DNA of 64,000 nucleotides from Amphiplicatus metriothermophilus. Lineage in GTDB: Bacteria; Pseudomonadota; Alphaproteobacteria; Caulobacterales; Parvularculaceae. Both the position numbers and the translations under genes were made by a program. The notes under the pieces are model-generated. The model did not search any database, was not told the DNA's origin, and saw only the letters and a program-made list of their open reading frames with translations. Location of the stretch: assembly GCF_900199215.1 (NCBI RefSeq), contig NZ_FZQA01000001.1:496001-560000 (forward strand), written 5' to 3'. Below, piece by piece: positions 8,365 to 18,015 of this stretch; position 1 is the first letter of the stretch; each line of letters opens with the position of its first letter.

Positions 8365-8778
8365 ATGGTCCGCGCCGCTCTTCTCTACGGTTTCGCCCTC
8401 GCCGCAGCCGCGAGCCTGCTGCAGTGGCTTGAGTACAAATATCTGGCGCGCGTCTATTCGACCGAGATCTATATCGTCGTCATCGCCGCGCTGTTCGCCG
8501 CGCTCGGCGCGTGGGCCGGCGCGCGGCTGACGGCGCGGGCCGCGCCGGCGGGCTTCGAGCGCAACGAGGCGGCGCTGCGCAGTCTCGGCGTGACGGCGCG
8601 AGAATACGAGGTGCTGGCGCTTCTCGCCGAGGGCCGCTCCAACAAGGAGATTGCGCGCGCCCTCGCGGTGTCGCCGAACACGGTGAAAACCCACGTCGCG
8701 CGCCTTTTCGAAAAGCTCGACGTCGCCCGCCGCGTCGAGGCGGCCCGCAAGGCGCGCGCGCTCTCGCTCGTTCCCTGA
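8365..8778 (+). CDS. Membrane-anchored LuxR-type transcriptional regulator
   Basis: A 137-aa protein with two predicted N-terminal transmembrane helices (about residues 3-20 and 36-55) and a C-terminal GerE/LuxR helix-turn-helix with [15 protein letters not shown]-like spacing, [12 protein letters not shown] and [14 protein letters not shown]. There is no receiver domain. The arrangement implies a DNA-binding domain tethered to the inner membrane. The next gene, 111 bp downstream on the same strand, is a small membrane protein of the kind commonly paired with such regulators. Confidence 0.85.
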   Translation: MVRAALLYGFALAAAASLLQWLEYKYLARVYSTEIYIVVIAALFAALGAWAGARLTARAAPAGFERNEAALRSLGVTAREYEVLALLAEGRSNKEIARALAVSPNTVKTHVARLFEKLDVARRVEAARKARALSLVP

Positions 8779-8889
8779 GCCCCGTAAAAACAGGCGAACG
8801 CGCCGAAATCACCCATTCGGGCGATGGCGGAGCGGGGCGCCGGCGCGCATGGTGATCCGACCCGAACGCGGCAGGAGAGAGGAAACGCC

Positions 8890-9432
8890 ATGTCAAAATA
8901 CGCACTCGCCTATGGCGGCGCGGCCGGCGCGGTCGTCATCGCGGTCATCATCGTCGGGATCGCCCTGTCCGGGGGAGACGCCGGCCACGCAGGTTCGGCG
9001 TGGCTCGGCTATCTCATCATGCTGGTCGCGCTGACGCTGGTTTTCGTCGGCGTGAAACGCTATCGCGACCGCGAGAAGGGCGGCGTCATCCGTTTCCTCC
9101 CCGCGCTCGGGGTCGGGCTTTCCATCGCGGCCGTCGCCGGCGTCGTCTATGTCGCCCTGTGGGAGGCCTATCTCGCCTTCACCGACTACGGCTTCATCCG
9201 CGCCTACGCCGACGCGGCGCTGGAGGCGAAGAAGGCCAAGGGCCTCGACGCCGCCGCGCTGGAAGCCGAGGCGGCCAGGATGGAGGTCCTGGTGCGCCGA
9301 TACGCAAACCCGCTGTTCCGGCTTCCGATGACCTTCATGGAGATTTTCCCCGTGGGCGCGCTGATCGCCCTCGTCTCCGCCGCCATCCTGCGGAATCCGA
9401 GGGCGTTCCCGGCGACGCGGCGCGCCTCCTGA
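8890..9432 (+). CDS. DUF4199-like membrane protein
   Basis: A 180-aa protein with four predicted transmembrane helices (about residues 7-28, 37-56, 69-95 and 148-170) and a charged, Ala/Glu/Lys-rich stretch between helices 3 and 4. The layout and the GxxxGLSIA and F-Y.NP-FR patterns fit DUF4199 proteins. It lies downstream of the membrane LuxR regulator and is probably co-transcribed with it; its role is unknown. ATG 8890 is preceded by an AGGAGAGAGG-like ribosome site. Confidence 0.7.
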   Translation: MSKYALAYGGAAGAVVIAVIIVGIALSGGDAGHAGSAWLGYLIMLVALTLVFVGVKRYRDREKGGVIRFLPALGVGLSIAAVAGVVYVALWEAYLAFTDYGFIRAYADAALEAKKAKGLDAAALEAEAARMEVLVRRYANPLFRLPMTFMEIFPVGALIALVSAAILRNPRAFPATRRAS

Positions 9433-9440
9433 GTCCGCCC

Positions 9441-10058
9441 TCAGGCCGCCGAGGCTTTCTTCCAGGCCGGCCGGGCGGCGAGGCGGGCGAAATATTCCTG
9501 CGTGCGCGGGCCGAGAATGTTCTGCGCCTCGCCGCTGATCTTCACCAGGTAAAGCGCATAGCCGAGCGAGATGTCGGCGAGCGAGAATTCGTCCCCCAGA
9601 ATGAACTGCTTTCCCTCAAGGCTCTGCTCGATGAAGGCGCAGCAGTTCTTCGTCTCCGCGATCGCCCATTGCTTCATCGGTTCGAGGCGCTGCTCGGGCG
9701 GCAGAAGGCGCGTCTGCGCGATCAGCATGGTGACATAGGGGCCGACGCCCGCCTCGCCGAAATGCAGCCATTGCAGAAACTGTCCGTAGTCGGAATCGGT
9801 CGGCCGGCGCGCGAGCTTTCCTTCCGCATATTTCTCGGCGAGATAATGGATCACCGCAACCGACTCGATGAGCCGCTCCTCGCCGTCGAAAAACACCGGA
9901 ACCTTGCCCACGGGGCTCAGCGCGCGCCATTCGGGCGACCTGAACCAGGCGCGGTCGAAAGGCACGGGCTCGATCTCATAGTCGAGGCCGAGCTCTTCGA
10001 GCGCCCAGTAGACGCGGATCGAGCGGGTGCGCGGACAGTGATAGAGCTTGAGCGTCAT
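9441..10058 (-). CDS. Glutathione S-transferase family protein
   Basis: A 205-aa protein with an N-terminal thioredoxin fold (MTLKLYHCPRTRSIRVYW; cis-Pro loop GKVPVFF; glutathione-binding ESVAVIHYL) and an all-helical C-terminal domain. A residue in the CPRTRS segment is the likely glutathione-activating site. It stands alone, convergent with the DUF4199 gene and divergent from the amidase. The substrate is unknown. Confidence 0.9.
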   Translation of the reverse strand: MTLKLYHCPRTRSIRVYWALEELGLDYEIEPVPFDRAWFRSPEWRALSPVGKVPVFFDGEERLIESVAVIHYLAEKYAEGKLARRPTDSDYGQFLQWLHFGEAGVGPYVTMLIAQTRLLPPEQRLEPMKQWAIAETKNCCAFIEQSLEGKQFILGDEFSLADISLGYALYLVKISGEAQNILGPRTQEYFARLAARPAWKKASAA

Positions 10059-10297
10059 GGCGGTCTCCTATGGGCGGTCTTCCCGGGGGCCTCTCCCGCG
10101 CGAGCGGGCGTTTTGGCGCGAGAGAGTGCCGCCGCGGCCCGGCGCGCGCAACCGGTTTCGCGCTCACGTTCCGTCGAGACGGAATGTCCGGCGCGCAGTC
10201 GGCGCTGCGTTTCGCGCTTGGTCGGGCGCCCGGCTTGGGCGACGATCCGCGCGCGCCGGGGCGCCGGGGCGACGGCGAGCGACGAAGACAGGGGAGG

Positions 10298-11842
10298 ATG
10301 ATGGCGGACGACATGGAGCGCCCGCGCGGGCGCGCGGCAGCGGGACTCACCCGGCGCGCGGCGCTCAAGGCCGGGGCGGCGATGGCGGCCGCGCTCGCCG
10401 CGGCGGGCTGCGGACGCGAGGCTTCGCGCGGCGCCCCGTCGGGGCCGGACGATCTTGCGCGGCTCGATGCGACGGCGCTTGCAAGGCATATCCGCGAGGG
10501 TCATCTGACGGCGCGCGAGGCCGTCGAGGCCGCGGCCGCGCGCATCGCCCGGCTCGAAGACCGCCTCGGCGCCTTCGCCGCCCTCGACGTCGAAGCCGCG
10601 CTCGACCGGCTCGACGGGGCCGATCCGGCGGCGCCGCTTTACGGCGTTCCCTTCGCCATGAAGGACCTCAACGAGTATCCCGGCCTGCCCTTCCGGCGCG
10701 GCTCGGCGCTTTTCCGCGACGCCATCGGCCAGACCATGACCGCCTACACCGCCCGGCTCGACGCGGCGGGGCTCGTCACCCTCGGCAAGAGCCAGACGCC
10801 GGAGTTCGGCCTCCTGCCGACGACGGAGCCGCTGGCCTACCGCCCGACCGCCAATCCGTGGGCGCTCGGACATTCCGCAGGCGGATCGAGCGGCGGAGCG
10901 GCCGCGCTGGTCGCCGCGCGCATTCTGCCCGTCGCGCAGGCGAGCGACGGCGGCGGTTCGATCCGCATTCCGGCCGCCTGCTGCGGCGTTTTCGGCCTCA
11001 AACCCAGCCGCGGGCGCTTTCCCGATCAGGGAACGGGCGGGCGCGCCTTCGATCTCGCGGTCAAGCACGCAGTGAGTCTGAGCGTGCGCGACAGCGCGTT
11101 CCTGCTCGCCCTGACCGAGCGCGAGGACGGCCCGCACGCGCCCGTCGGCTTCGTCGCGCCGGCGGCGCTCGCGCCCCTGAAGATCGCCGTCAGCCTCAAA
11201 GACGGCGCCGGCCGCCGGCCCGATCCCGCCGTCGCCGCGGCGGTCGAAGAGGCCGCGCGGCTGCTCGAATCCATGGGCCACGAGATCGTCCCGGTCGAGA
11301 CGACGCCTTACGAGTTTCCCGGCGGGGCCGACGCCTTCAACGCGGTCTGGGCCCATGGCGCGGCGCAGATCCGTCAGCTTGCGGCGCAGCTTGCCGGCGC
11401 CCCGCCGGAACGGACCGGCGTTCTCGAGCCCTTCACCTTGGGCCTGGCCGCCGCGTTCGACGCGCTCGGCGAGACCGGCCTCGCCGAGGCGGTCGGCCTT
11501 CTCGATCGCTTCGCGGCGCAGACGGTCCGCTGGCTCGAGGATTACGACGCCTGGCTGACCCCGGTTCTGGGCGCGCCGCCGGTCCGGCTCGGGGAAGTCG
11601 CCGGCGACGTTCCCTTCGACGCGCTGGTCGAGCGGCTCGGGCGCTACGCCGCCTACACGCCCATCCACAACGTGGCCGGAACGCCGGCGATGTCGGTTCC
11701 CTTCGCCTGGACCGAAGACGGCCTGCCCGTCGGCGTGCAGCTGTCGGCCCGCCCCGGGGCGGACGCGCTCCTGCTCCGGCTCGCCTACGCGCTGGAGGAA
11801 GCCCGTCCGTGGGCGGATAAAATCCCGCCGCTCGCGGCGTAG
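10298..11842 (+). CDS. Exported amidase (amidase-signature family, Tat/lipoprotein-type leader)
   Basis: A 514-aa amidase-signature enzyme. The N-terminus has a twin-arginine stretch ([10 protein letters not shown]) and a hydrophobic segment ending AAAGC, a plausible Tat-lipoprotein leader. The Ser-cisSer-Lys triad is visible as AMKDL (Lys), GGSSGG (cis-Ser) and [10 protein letters not shown] (nucleophile Ser). The C-terminal [13 protein letters not shown] is also typical. ATG 10298 and ATG 10301 both follow a GGGGAGG ribosome site; the second has the better spacing. Substrate unknown, probably an amide or acyl-amino compound. Confidence 0.88.
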   Translation: MMADDMERPRGRAAAGLTRRAALKAGAAMAAALAAAGCGREASRGAPSGPDDLARLDATALARHIREGHLTAREAVEAAAARIARLEDRLGAFAALDVEAALDRLDGADPAAPLYGVPFAMKDLNEYPGLPFRRGSALFRDAIGQTMTAYTARLDAAGLVTLGKSQTPEFGLLPTTEPLAYRPTANPWALGHSAGGSSGGAAALVAARILPVAQASDGGGSIRIPAACCGVFGLKPSRGRFPDQGTGGRAFDLAVKHAVSLSVRDSAFLLALTEREDGPHAPVGFVAPAALAPLKIAVSLKDGAGRRPDPAVAAAVEEAARLLESMGHEIVPVETTPYEFPGGADAFNAVWAHGAAQIRQLAAQLAGAPPERTGVLEPFTLGLAAAFDALGETGLAEAVGLLDRFAAQTVRWLEDYDAWLTPVLGAPPVRLGEVAGDVPFDALVERLGRYAAYTPIHNVAGTPAMSVPFAWTEDGLPVGVQLSARPGADALLLRLAYALEEARPWADKIPPLAA

Positions 11843-11935
11843 GGGGTTTGAGCGAAGCGCCGTTCGCCAAACTCGCCATGCTTCGCGACACGCTTGATTG
11901 CATCGCTTTGGCATTGAGTCGCCCAAACGCCAACC

Positions 11936-11955
11936 GCCCCGACTTGCGTCGGGGC
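11936..11955. terminator. Strong hairpin between the convergent amidase and rho genes
   Basis: GCCCCGAC and GTCGGGGC form an 8-bp perfect stem with a TTGC loop in the 211-bp gap between convergent genes. There is no clear U-tract on either side, so its terminator role is inferred from position only. Confidence 0.35.
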
Positions 11956-12053
11956 GCAGCCGATAGTTTGCTCGACGGGTCGGTCTCGCCGGAACGGGCG
12001 GGAAGCGGTCTGCGTCGAGGCCGCGATCGGGTCGATCGGGGCGCTTCCTGAAA

Positions 12054-13352
12054 CTACGTATTCATCGACTCGAAGAAGTCGGCGTTGGTCTTGGTCTGCC
12101 GGAGCTTGTCGAGCAGGAACTCGATGGCGTCCGACGTGCCCATGGGCGCGAGGATGCGGCGCAGGACGTAGACCTTCTGGAGCTGGTCCTTCGGCGTGAT
12201 GAGCTCGTCCTTGCGGGTGCCGGACTTGAGAATGTCCATCGCCGGGAAGACCCGCTTGTCGGCGACCTTCCGGTCAAGGACGATCTCCGAGTTGCCGGTG
12301 CCCTTGAACTCCTCGAAGATGACCTCGTCCATTTTCGAGCCGGTGTCGATGAGCGCCGTGGCGATGATGGTCAGCGAGCCGCCCTCCTCGATGTTGCGCG
12401 CCGCGCCGAAGAAGCGCTTCGGGCGCTGCAGCGCGTTGGCGTCGACGCCGCCGGTCAGGACCTTGCCCGACGACGGCACCACCGTGTTGTAGGCGCGCCC
12501 CAGGCGGGTGATCGAGTCGAGCAGGATGACCACGTCGCGCCCGTGCTCGACGAGGCGCTTGGCCTTTTCGATCACCATCTCCGCGACGGCGACATGGCGC
12601 GCGGCCGGCTCGTCGAAGGTCGAGGAGACGACCTCGCCTTTCACCGAGCGCTGCATGTCGGTCACTTCCTCCGGGCGCTCGTCGATAAGGAGCACGATGA
12701 GATAGCACTCGGGATGGTTCGCCGCGATCGAGTGGGCGATGTTCTGCAGGATGACGGTCTTGCCGGTGCGCGGCGGGGCGACGATGAGCGCCCGCTGGCC
12801 CTTGCCGATGGGCGCGACGAGATCGATGACGCGGGCGGTCAGGTCCTTCTTCTTGCCGACGTCCTCGACCACCTCCATCTTCAGCCGCTCGTCCGGATAG
12901 AGCGGCGTCAGGTTGTCGAAGTGAACCTTGTGGCGCGCCTTTTCCGGGTCCTCGAAATTGATGGTCGAGACCTTGAGCAGCGCGAAATAGCGCTCGCCGT
13001 CGCGCGGGCTTCTGATCTCGCCCATGACGGTGTCGCCGGTCCGCAGCGCGAAGCGGCGGATCTGCGAGGGCGAGACGTAGATGTCGTCCGGGCCGGGCAG
13101 ATAGTTGGCGTCGGGCGAGCGCAGGAAGCCGAAGCCGTCGGGCAGCACTTCCATCACGCCGCCGCCGGTGATCTCCACCCCGCGCTCGGCGAGCTCCTTG
13201 AGGATGGCGAAGAGCATGTCCTGCTTGCGCAGGGTCGAGGCGTTCTCGACCTCGAGATCCTCGGCGAAGGCGAGCAGCTCGGTCGGCGACTTCGCCTTGA
13301 GGTCGTCGAGGGCCATTTTCGACGGCAGGGAGACTTCGGCGGTGACAGACAT
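12054..13352 (-). CDS. rho: Transcription termination factor Rho
   Basis: A 432-aa RNA-dependent helicase. The N-terminal RNA-binding region ([20 protein letters not shown], about residue 85 onward) precedes the ATPase core with the P-loop PPRTGKT, the Walker [16 protein letters not shown] and the Q/R-loop regions. The length is normal; there is no Gly/Arg-rich insertion. The start at 13352 gives [19 protein letters not shown]; the internal Met 13 (13316) would match shorter homologues. rho next to hemJ/hemE is the conserved alphaproteobacterial origin context. Confidence 0.97.
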   Translation of the reverse strand: MSVTAEVSLPSKMALDDLKAKSPTELLAFAEDLEVENASTLRKQDMLFAILKELAERGVEITGGGVMEVLPDGFGFLRSPDANYLPGPDDIYVSPSQIRRFALRTGDTVMGEIRSPRDGERYFALLKVSTINFEDPEKARHKVHFDNLTPLYPDERLKMEVVEDVGKKKDLTARVIDLVAPIGKGQRALIVAPPRTGKTVILQNIAHSIAANHPECYLIVLLIDERPEEVTDMQRSVKGEVVSSTFDEPAARHVAVAEMVIEKAKRLVEHGRDVVILLDSITRLGRAYNTVVPSSGKVLTGGVDANALQRPKRFFGAARNIEEGGSLTIIATALIDTGSKMDEVIFEEFKGTGNSEIVLDRKVADKRVFPAMDILKSGTRKDELITPKDQLQKVYVLRRILAPMGTSDAIEFLLDKLRQTKTNADFFESMNT

Positions 13353-13510
13353 GATGCGCCTCGGAATATGCGCCGCGTGCTCGCGCAGACGGCGGTCGCT
13401 GTGTTTTTGGAACGGGTGCGGCGCGCGTCTCGCGGAGCGGCGCTCTCAAGGAAAGGCGGGTTTTCTCCTGATATAGGCGAAGTCGGCCCGGCGTCAATCG
13501 GGACGATGAA
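13353..13510. other. rho upstream region
   Basis: Non-coding leader of rho, adjoining repeat copy B. I see no recognisable promoter, riboswitch or gene in it. Together with copy B it makes up the 411-bp gap to hemJ. Confidence 0.5.
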
Positions 13511-13720
13511 GGGTCAGGGGTCAGGGATTAGAAACATGCGTCGTCCCGGGCGCAGTGCAGCGCGCAGCGATGCAATGCAGACCCGGGACCGCTTTCGACC
13601 TGCGCCGAGTCCAGCCGAACCCGATCCCGGATCTGCGGCGCGTCATTTCATGCCGCGCCGCACCCGGGATGACGAAGAACCACGCGCCCGGGATGACGGC
13701 GCTGCCGATCCGGGATGACG
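13511..13720 (+). repeat. Dispersed palindromic intergenic repeat, copy B
   Basis: Shares the cores GCAATGCAGACCCGGGA, GATCCCGGATC and ATTTCATGCCGCGC with the other copies. The ends are more diverged than in copies E and F (left end GGGATTAGAAACATGCG). The right end carries extra CCGGGATGACG units, so the copy looks decayed or elongated. Confidence 0.8.
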
Positions 13721-13763
13721 GAATAAACGCGCTGCACGGCCGCCTGGATAGCCCGTTTCGTTG

Positions 13764-14210
13764 TCAAAACGGCCGCACGATCACCATGATTACGGCCAGG
13801 ATGAGCAGCAGGAACGGGACCTCGTTCATCGCTCGCCAGAAACGCGCCGTGCGGGGCCGCTCGCCGCGGGCGAATTTCTTCTGCGCATTGGCGTAAAGCC
13901 CGTGGATCGCCGAGATCGCCAGCACCGCGGCGAGCTTCACCTGAAACCAGCCCTGCGACAGAAGCGCCGGATTGGCGTAGAGCATGACCCCTGCCAGAAC
14001 CCAGACAAGGATCATCGACGGATTGACGATCCCCTTGAGCAGACGGCGCTCCATCACGACGAAATGCCGCTCGGCCTCCCCGCCTCGTTCGGCCTCGTGA
14101 TGGTAGACGAACAGCCGGGGCAGATACATCATGCCCGCCATCCAGGCGATGACGAAAGTGACGTGGGCCGCCTTGATCCACGGATAGGCCGCCAGAAGCG
14201 CCTCACGCAT
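13764..14210 (-). CDS. hemJ: Protoporphyrinogen IX oxidase HemJ
   Basis: A 148-aa integral membrane protein with four predicted helices. It starts MREALLAAYPWIKAAHVTF and contains WMAGMMYLPRLFVYHHE, both typical of HemJ (UPF0093), including conserved His residues. It oxidises protoporphyrinogen IX to protoporphyrin IX. Its ATG overlaps the 3' end of hemE by 8 bp, so the two heme genes are translationally coupled; hemE is upstream. The frame is open further upstream, but that part is the hemE coding region read in another frame. Confidence 0.95.
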   Translation of the reverse strand: MREALLAAYPWIKAAHVTFVIAWMAGMMYLPRLFVYHHEAERGGEAERHFVVMERRLLKGIVNPSMILVWVLAGVMLYANPALLSQGWFQVKLAAVLAISAIHGLYANAQKKFARGERPRTARFWRAMNEVPFLLLILAVIMVIVRPF

Positions 14211-15264
14211 CCTTCCAGTCTCCCGAGCGCAGATAGTCCACGAGCGCGGCCACATGCGCGGGCGGCGTTTCCGGAACGAGCCCGTGGCCGGTGTTGAAGA
14301 CGTAGGGAACGCCGGCGAAGGCGCGCAGAAGCCGCCGCGCCGCCGCGCGCATCGCCGCGCCGCCGGCGACGACCGCCAGCGGATCGAGCCCGCCCTGGAG
14401 GACCGCGCAACCGGCGAGGTTACGCAGCGCCCAGTCCGGCGGCGTCGCCGTATCGAGGCCAACGGCGTCGCATTCCTCAAGCGCGGCGTAGGCCTCCAGG
14501 AGCGCCCCGGCTCCCTTGGGAAAGAAGATCACCGGAACGCCCGGGCGCGCAGCTTTCACCTTCGCCGCGATCGCCCGCATCGGCTCGACCGACAGGGCGC
14601 GCGCCGCCGGCTCCGGCAGGCCCCCGGCCCAGCTGTCGAAAAGCTGCACCGCGTCCGCGCCGGCGTCGATCTGGGCGATCAGATAATCCGCCGTGCGCGC
14701 GACGAGGAGATCGATCAGCCCCTCGACGAAGGCCCGTTCGCCATACCAGCGCGCGCGCAGGGCGGAAGGATCGCGCGACGGCCCGCCGGCGAGCATGTAG
14801 GTCGCCACCGTCCAGGGCGCGCCGGCGAAGCCGATGAGCGCCTTCTCCGGCGCCAGCGCGGCGCGCGCGCGGCGCACGGTCTCGAACACCGGCGCCAGCG
14901 ATTCGAGAACGTTTCGTTCTCGGAACGCATCAAGCATCGCCGGGGTCATCGCCGGGGCGAGCCGGGGGCCTTCGCCCTCGACGAAGGAAAGATCCTGCCC
15001 CAGCGCATGGGGGATCAGCAGGATGTCCGCGAACAGAATCGCCGCGTCGAGATCGAAGCGCCGCACCGGCTGAAGCGTGACCTCGCAGGCCCGCGTCGGA
15101 TCACGGCACAGATCGAGAAAGGAGCCCGCCTCCTCCCGCAGCGCGCGATATTCCGGCAGATAGCGTCCCGCCTGGCGCATGAACCAGACCGGAGGTATGG
15201 CCGTCCGCTCGCCCTTCAGCACGCGAACGAGCAGCGGCTCGGGTCTCGGCCCTTGATCGGTCAT
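14203..15264 (-). CDS. hemE: Uroporphyrinogen decarboxylase
   Basis: A 353-aa HemE that converts uroporphyrinogen III to coproporphyrinogen III in the cytoplasm. The substrate-binding signature PPVWFMRQAGRYLPEYR is near the N-terminus and the glycine-rich GFAGAPWTVATYM is mid-protein. It is transcribed away from the presumed origin, diverging from ppsR as in Caulobacter, where the hemE promoter overlaps oriC. A CtrA-type box starts 4 bp upstream of its ATG. Confidence 0.97.
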   Translation of the reverse strand: MTDQGPRPEPLLVRVLKGERTAIPPVWFMRQAGRYLPEYRALREEAGSFLDLCRDPTRACEVTLQPVRRFDLDAAILFADILLIPHALGQDLSFVEGEGPRLAPAMTPAMLDAFRERNVLESLAPVFETVRRARAALAPEKALIGFAGAPWTVATYMLAGGPSRDPSALRARWYGERAFVEGLIDLLVARTADYLIAQIDAGADAVQLFDSWAGGLPEPAARALSVEPMRAIAAKVKAARPGVPVIFFPKGAGALLEAYAALEECDAVGLDTATPPDWALRNLAGCAVLQGGLDPLAVVAGGAAMRAAARRLLRAFAGVPYVFNTGHGLVPETPPAHVAALVDYLRSGDWKDA

Positions 15265-15640
15265 CCCGTTAACCTTCTCTTAATCTTTCTTAAAAAAGTA
15301 TGAATCCAAAGGTAGGGCTGGATATTGCGGAAAAGGGCCCGCGCCGGATTTTTCCCGTCATACTCCTGCTGATTTTCCCCGGAGCAAGCCTACGGACGGA
15401 CGTTTCAAGCATGACGTGGAAATCCGTTCCATGCGACGGATTCTTCAGGAATAATTTTCCCCCCGTTTTCCTCGATCCGGCCGGTTTGCACAGGAGCGGG
15501 AAAAACGGTCGGACCGGCTTGCGCAGAGGTTGTTTTCCCGGTCTGCTGGGCGCCGCACGGGCGCCGCGGGCCGGTTTTCAAGGCGCGCGGGCGGCCCGCC
15601 CGCTTTTGCGGGCGTTTTCAACAGGATGTCGACAGGCCCG
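15265..15640. other. oriC: Probable chromosomal replication origin (oriC) between hemE and ppsR
   Basis: About 385 bp of non-coding DNA between divergent hemE and ppsR, the location of the Caulobacter crescentus origin. Seen here: a TTAA-N7-TTAA CtrA-type box at 15269, a further TTAA 6 bp beyond, GANTC CcrM sites at 15302 (GAATC) and 15439 (GATTC), and about six TTTTCC(C)-type tracts on both strands between 15349 and 15538. An A/T-richer zone lies at 15265-15310. Classical TTATCCACA DnaA boxes are absent; TTTTCAACA (15614-15622) has two mismatches. Origin function is inferred from synteny plus the cell-cycle sites. Confidence 0.7.
15269..15283. promoter_or_regulatory. CtrA-type binding site at hemE/oriC
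   Basis: TTAACCTTCTCTTAA is an exact TTAA-N7-TTAA match to the CtrA consensus, lying just upstream of the hemE start. A third TTAA (15290-15293) follows with 6-bp spacing. In Caulobacter, CtrA sites of this kind repress replication initiation and hemE transcription. Confidence 0.65.
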
Positions 15641-15649
15641 CGGGCAGGC

Positions 15650-16531
15650 ATGGCGGTGAAAGAACAGAATCTGGCGGCGCGGTCGCAGGAGCGCTCCCCA
15701 TGCGCGCCGCTGGCGACGTGGTTTCACGTCCATCTCGTATCGGATTCGACCGGCGAGACGCTCTCGACCGTGCTCAAGGCGGTGATGGCGCAGTTCGCGC
15801 CGGCCAAGCCCCTCGAGCACATGTACGCGCTTATCCGCTCGAAGGCGCAATTGGAGCGCGCGCTCGCCGGCATCGAAGCCGCGCCGGGCCTCGTTCTCTA
15901 CACCATCGTCGATCCCGAGCTGCGGCGCATTCTCGAAGCGCGCTGTTCGGAGCTCGCCGCGCCCGCCGTGCCGGTGCTCGATCCGCTTCTCGAAGCGATG
16001 GCTGACTATCTCGGCCTCGAACAGGCGATGCGCACGGGCGCCCAGCACGAAATGAACGAGGCTTATTTCCGCCGCATCGCCGCGCTCGACTACACGCTCG
16101 GCCACGACGACGGGCAGGTCGCGTGGGATCTCGAGCTCGCCGACGTGGTGCTGGTCGGGGTAAGCCGGACCTCGAAGACGCCGACGGCCATGTATCTGGC
16201 CAATCGCGGGGTGAAGGTCGCGAACGTGCCGCTCGCGCCGGGGGTCGAACCGCCGGCGGCGCTGTTCTCCCTGCGCCGGCCGCTGATCGTCGGCCTCGTC
16301 GCCTCGCCGGAGCGGCTGGCCCAGATCCGCGCAAGCCGGCTCGGGGCGATGAACGCGACCGACCGCGCGCCCGACTATTGCGATCTCGAGGCCATCCGGG
16401 CCGAGGTCCTCGCCGCCAAGCGGCTGTTTGCGAAGCACCGCTGGCCGGTGATCGACGTCACCCGCCGCTCGGTCGAGGAGACCGCGGCGGCGATCCTGAC
16501 GAAGCTCTCCGCGCGGCGGAACGAATCCTGA
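15650..16531 (+). CDS. ppsR: PEP synthase regulatory protein / kinase-pyrophosphorylase (PPSR, DUF299)
   Basis: A 293-aa protein of the bifunctional kinase/pyrophosphorylase family (Rickettsia RP001 homologue) that phosphorylates and dephosphorylates PEP synthase or PPDK. FHVHLVSDSTGETL is the N-terminal signature and the P-loop GVSRTSKTPTAMYLANRG is central. ATG 15650 was chosen; the open frame upstream lies in the presumed origin. It leads a + strand cluster ppsR-maf-aroE-coaE with gaps of 11, 15 and -4 bp. Confidence 0.93.
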   Translation: MAVKEQNLAARSQERSPCAPLATWFHVHLVSDSTGETLSTVLKAVMAQFAPAKPLEHMYALIRSKAQLERALAGIEAAPGLVLYTIVDPELRRILEARCSELAAPAVPVLDPLLEAMADYLGLEQAMRTGAQHEMNEAYFRRIAALDYTLGHDDGQVAWDLELADVVLVGVSRTSKTPTAMYLANRGVKVANVPLAPGVEPPAALFSLRRPLIVGLVASPERLAQIRASRLGAMNATDRAPDYCDLEAIRAEVLAAKRLFAKHRWPVIDVTRRSVEETAAAILTKLSARRNES

Positions 16532-16542
16532 GAAAGCCTTTC

Positions 16543-17139
16543 ATGCCGCGCCCCATCGTTCTCGCCTCCGGCAGCGCCATCCGCGCCCGCATTCTGAAAG
16601 ACGCGGGCCTCGCCTTCGAGATCGTCCGGCCCGAGACGGACGAAGCCGCGATCAAGCGCGCCGGCATCGCCGAAGGGCTCGACATCGAAACGCTGGCGAT
16701 GCGGCTCGCCGAAGCCAAGGCGCGGGCGGTCCGCGCGCCGGCGAGGGCGCTCGTCGTCGGCGCCGACCAGATCCTCGAATTCGAAGGGCGCCCCTACGAC
16801 AAGCCGGCTTCGCTCGCCGAAGCGCGCGCGCGCCTGAAAGAATGGCGCGGCAGGACCCATACGCTCATCAACGCCGTCGCGGTCGCCGAAGACGGGGCGA
16901 TCGTTTTCCGCCATCTCGATCGGCCGCGGCTTTCCATGCGCGCGCTGACGGACGGCGAGATCGACCGCTATCTCGAAGCGGCGGGCCCCGGTATTCTGGC
17001 GAGCGTCGGCGCCTATCAGGTCGAGAGCCTCGGCGCGCGGCTGTTCGATCGCATCGAGGGCGATTACTTCGCCGTGCTCGGGCTGTCGCTCTTGCCGCTG
17101 CTGGGCTTTCTGCGCCGGGCCGGCGCCCTCGATTTCTGA
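16543..17139 (+). CDS. maf: Maf-family nucleotide pyrophosphatase
   Basis: A 198-aa Maf/YceF-like NTP pyrophosphatase (septum formation inhibitor family) that removes non-canonical nucleotides. Motifs: LASGSAIRARIL at the N-terminus, VVGADQILEFEG with the catalytic Asp, and SVGAYQVESLGARLFDRIEG near the C-terminus. It sits between ppsR and aroE in the conserved origin order. Confidence 0.92.
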   Translation: MPRPIVLASGSAIRARILKDAGLAFEIVRPETDEAAIKRAGIAEGLDIETLAMRLAEAKARAVRAPARALVVGADQILEFEGRPYDKPASLAEARARLKEWRGRTHTLINAVAVAEDGAIVFRHLDRPRLSMRALTDGEIDRYLEAAGPGILASVGAYQVESLGARLFDRIEGDYFAVLGLSLLPLLGFLRRAGALDF

Positions 17140-17154
17140 AGCGGAGAGACCGTG

Positions 17155-18015
17155 ATGTCCGACCCGGCTGATCGCCCGCGTCTCGCCGCCGTCATCGGCT
17201 GGCCGATCGGCCATTCGCTCTCGCCCGCGATCCACCGCTTCTGGGCGGAGCGGGAGGGCGTCAACGCCTATTATGTGCCGCTGGCGGTCGAGCCGTCCTA
17301 TGAAGCGTTCGCGCGCGCCTGCGACGCGCTCGCCGGGCTCGGCTTCGCAGGCTGCAACGTCACCCTTCCGCATAAGGAGGATGCGCTCGCCTATGCCGTG
17401 CGGGCGAGCCGGCGGGCTGCGGCCGCCGGCGCGGCGAACATGCTCACTTTCGGCCCTGACGGCGCCGAGGCCGACAATTCCGACATTCCCGGCTTCGCGC
17501 AGGCCTTGCGCGAGGCGTTGGGCGAAACGGCGCCGGGCGGCAAGGCCGTCGTACTCGGCGCCGGCGGAGCCGCGCGCGCCGTCGTGCTCGCTCTCGCCGA
17601 AGCGGGCTATGGCCCCATCCTCGTAGCGAACCGCAGTCCGCAGAAGGCCGCGCAGGTCGCAAGCCTCGCCGCGGCGGGCGAGGCCGTTCCGTGGTCGGAA
17701 CGCGCGAAGGTCCTTTCCGGCGCGAAGGCCCTCGTCAACGCGACCAGCCTCGGTATGGCCGGCGCGCCGCCGCTCGACATCGCGCTCGACGCGCTGCCCG
17801 ACGACGCGGTCGTCGCCGATCTCGTCTATGCGCCGCTTGAGACCGACCTTTTAAGGCGCGCCCGCGCGCGCGGTCTCGCCGCCGCGGACGGGCTTTCCAT
17901 GTTGATGCACCAGGCCGCTTTCGGCTATCGCGCCTGGCTGGGAAGGGAGGCGAAGGTCGACGGCGCCCTGCGCGCCGCGCTGGAAGCGGCGATCGCGCGG
18001 AGGCGACGGCCATGA
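17155..18015 (+). CDS. aroE: Shikimate dehydrogenase
   Basis: A 286-aa NADPH-dependent enzyme reducing 3-dehydroshikimate to shikimate. Motifs: [13 protein letters not shown] (substrate site), CNVTLPHK with the catalytic Lys, [13 protein letters not shown] (NADP loop) and [11 protein letters not shown] one codon upstream (17152) is possible; ATG 17155 is preferred. It overlaps coaE by 4 bp (ATGA), so translation is coupled. Confidence 0.96.
   Translation: MSDPADRPRLAAVIGWPIGHSLSPAIHRFWAEREGVNAYYVPLAVEPSYEAFARACDALAGLGFAGCNVTLPHKEDALAYAVRASRRAAAAGAANMLTFGPDGAEADNSDIPGFAQALREALGETAPGGKAVVLGAGGAARAVVLALAEAGYGPILVANRSPQKAAQVASLAAAGEAVPWSERAKVLSGAKALVNATSLGMAGAPPLDIALDALPDDAVVADLVYAPLETDLLRRARARGLAAADGLSMLMHQAAFGYRAWLGREAKVDGALRAALEAAIARRRRP

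Noticed and set aside
15614-15622. TTTTCAACA as a classical DnaA box
   Set aside because: Two mismatches to TTATCCACA and only one clear instance; kept only as a remark under oriC.
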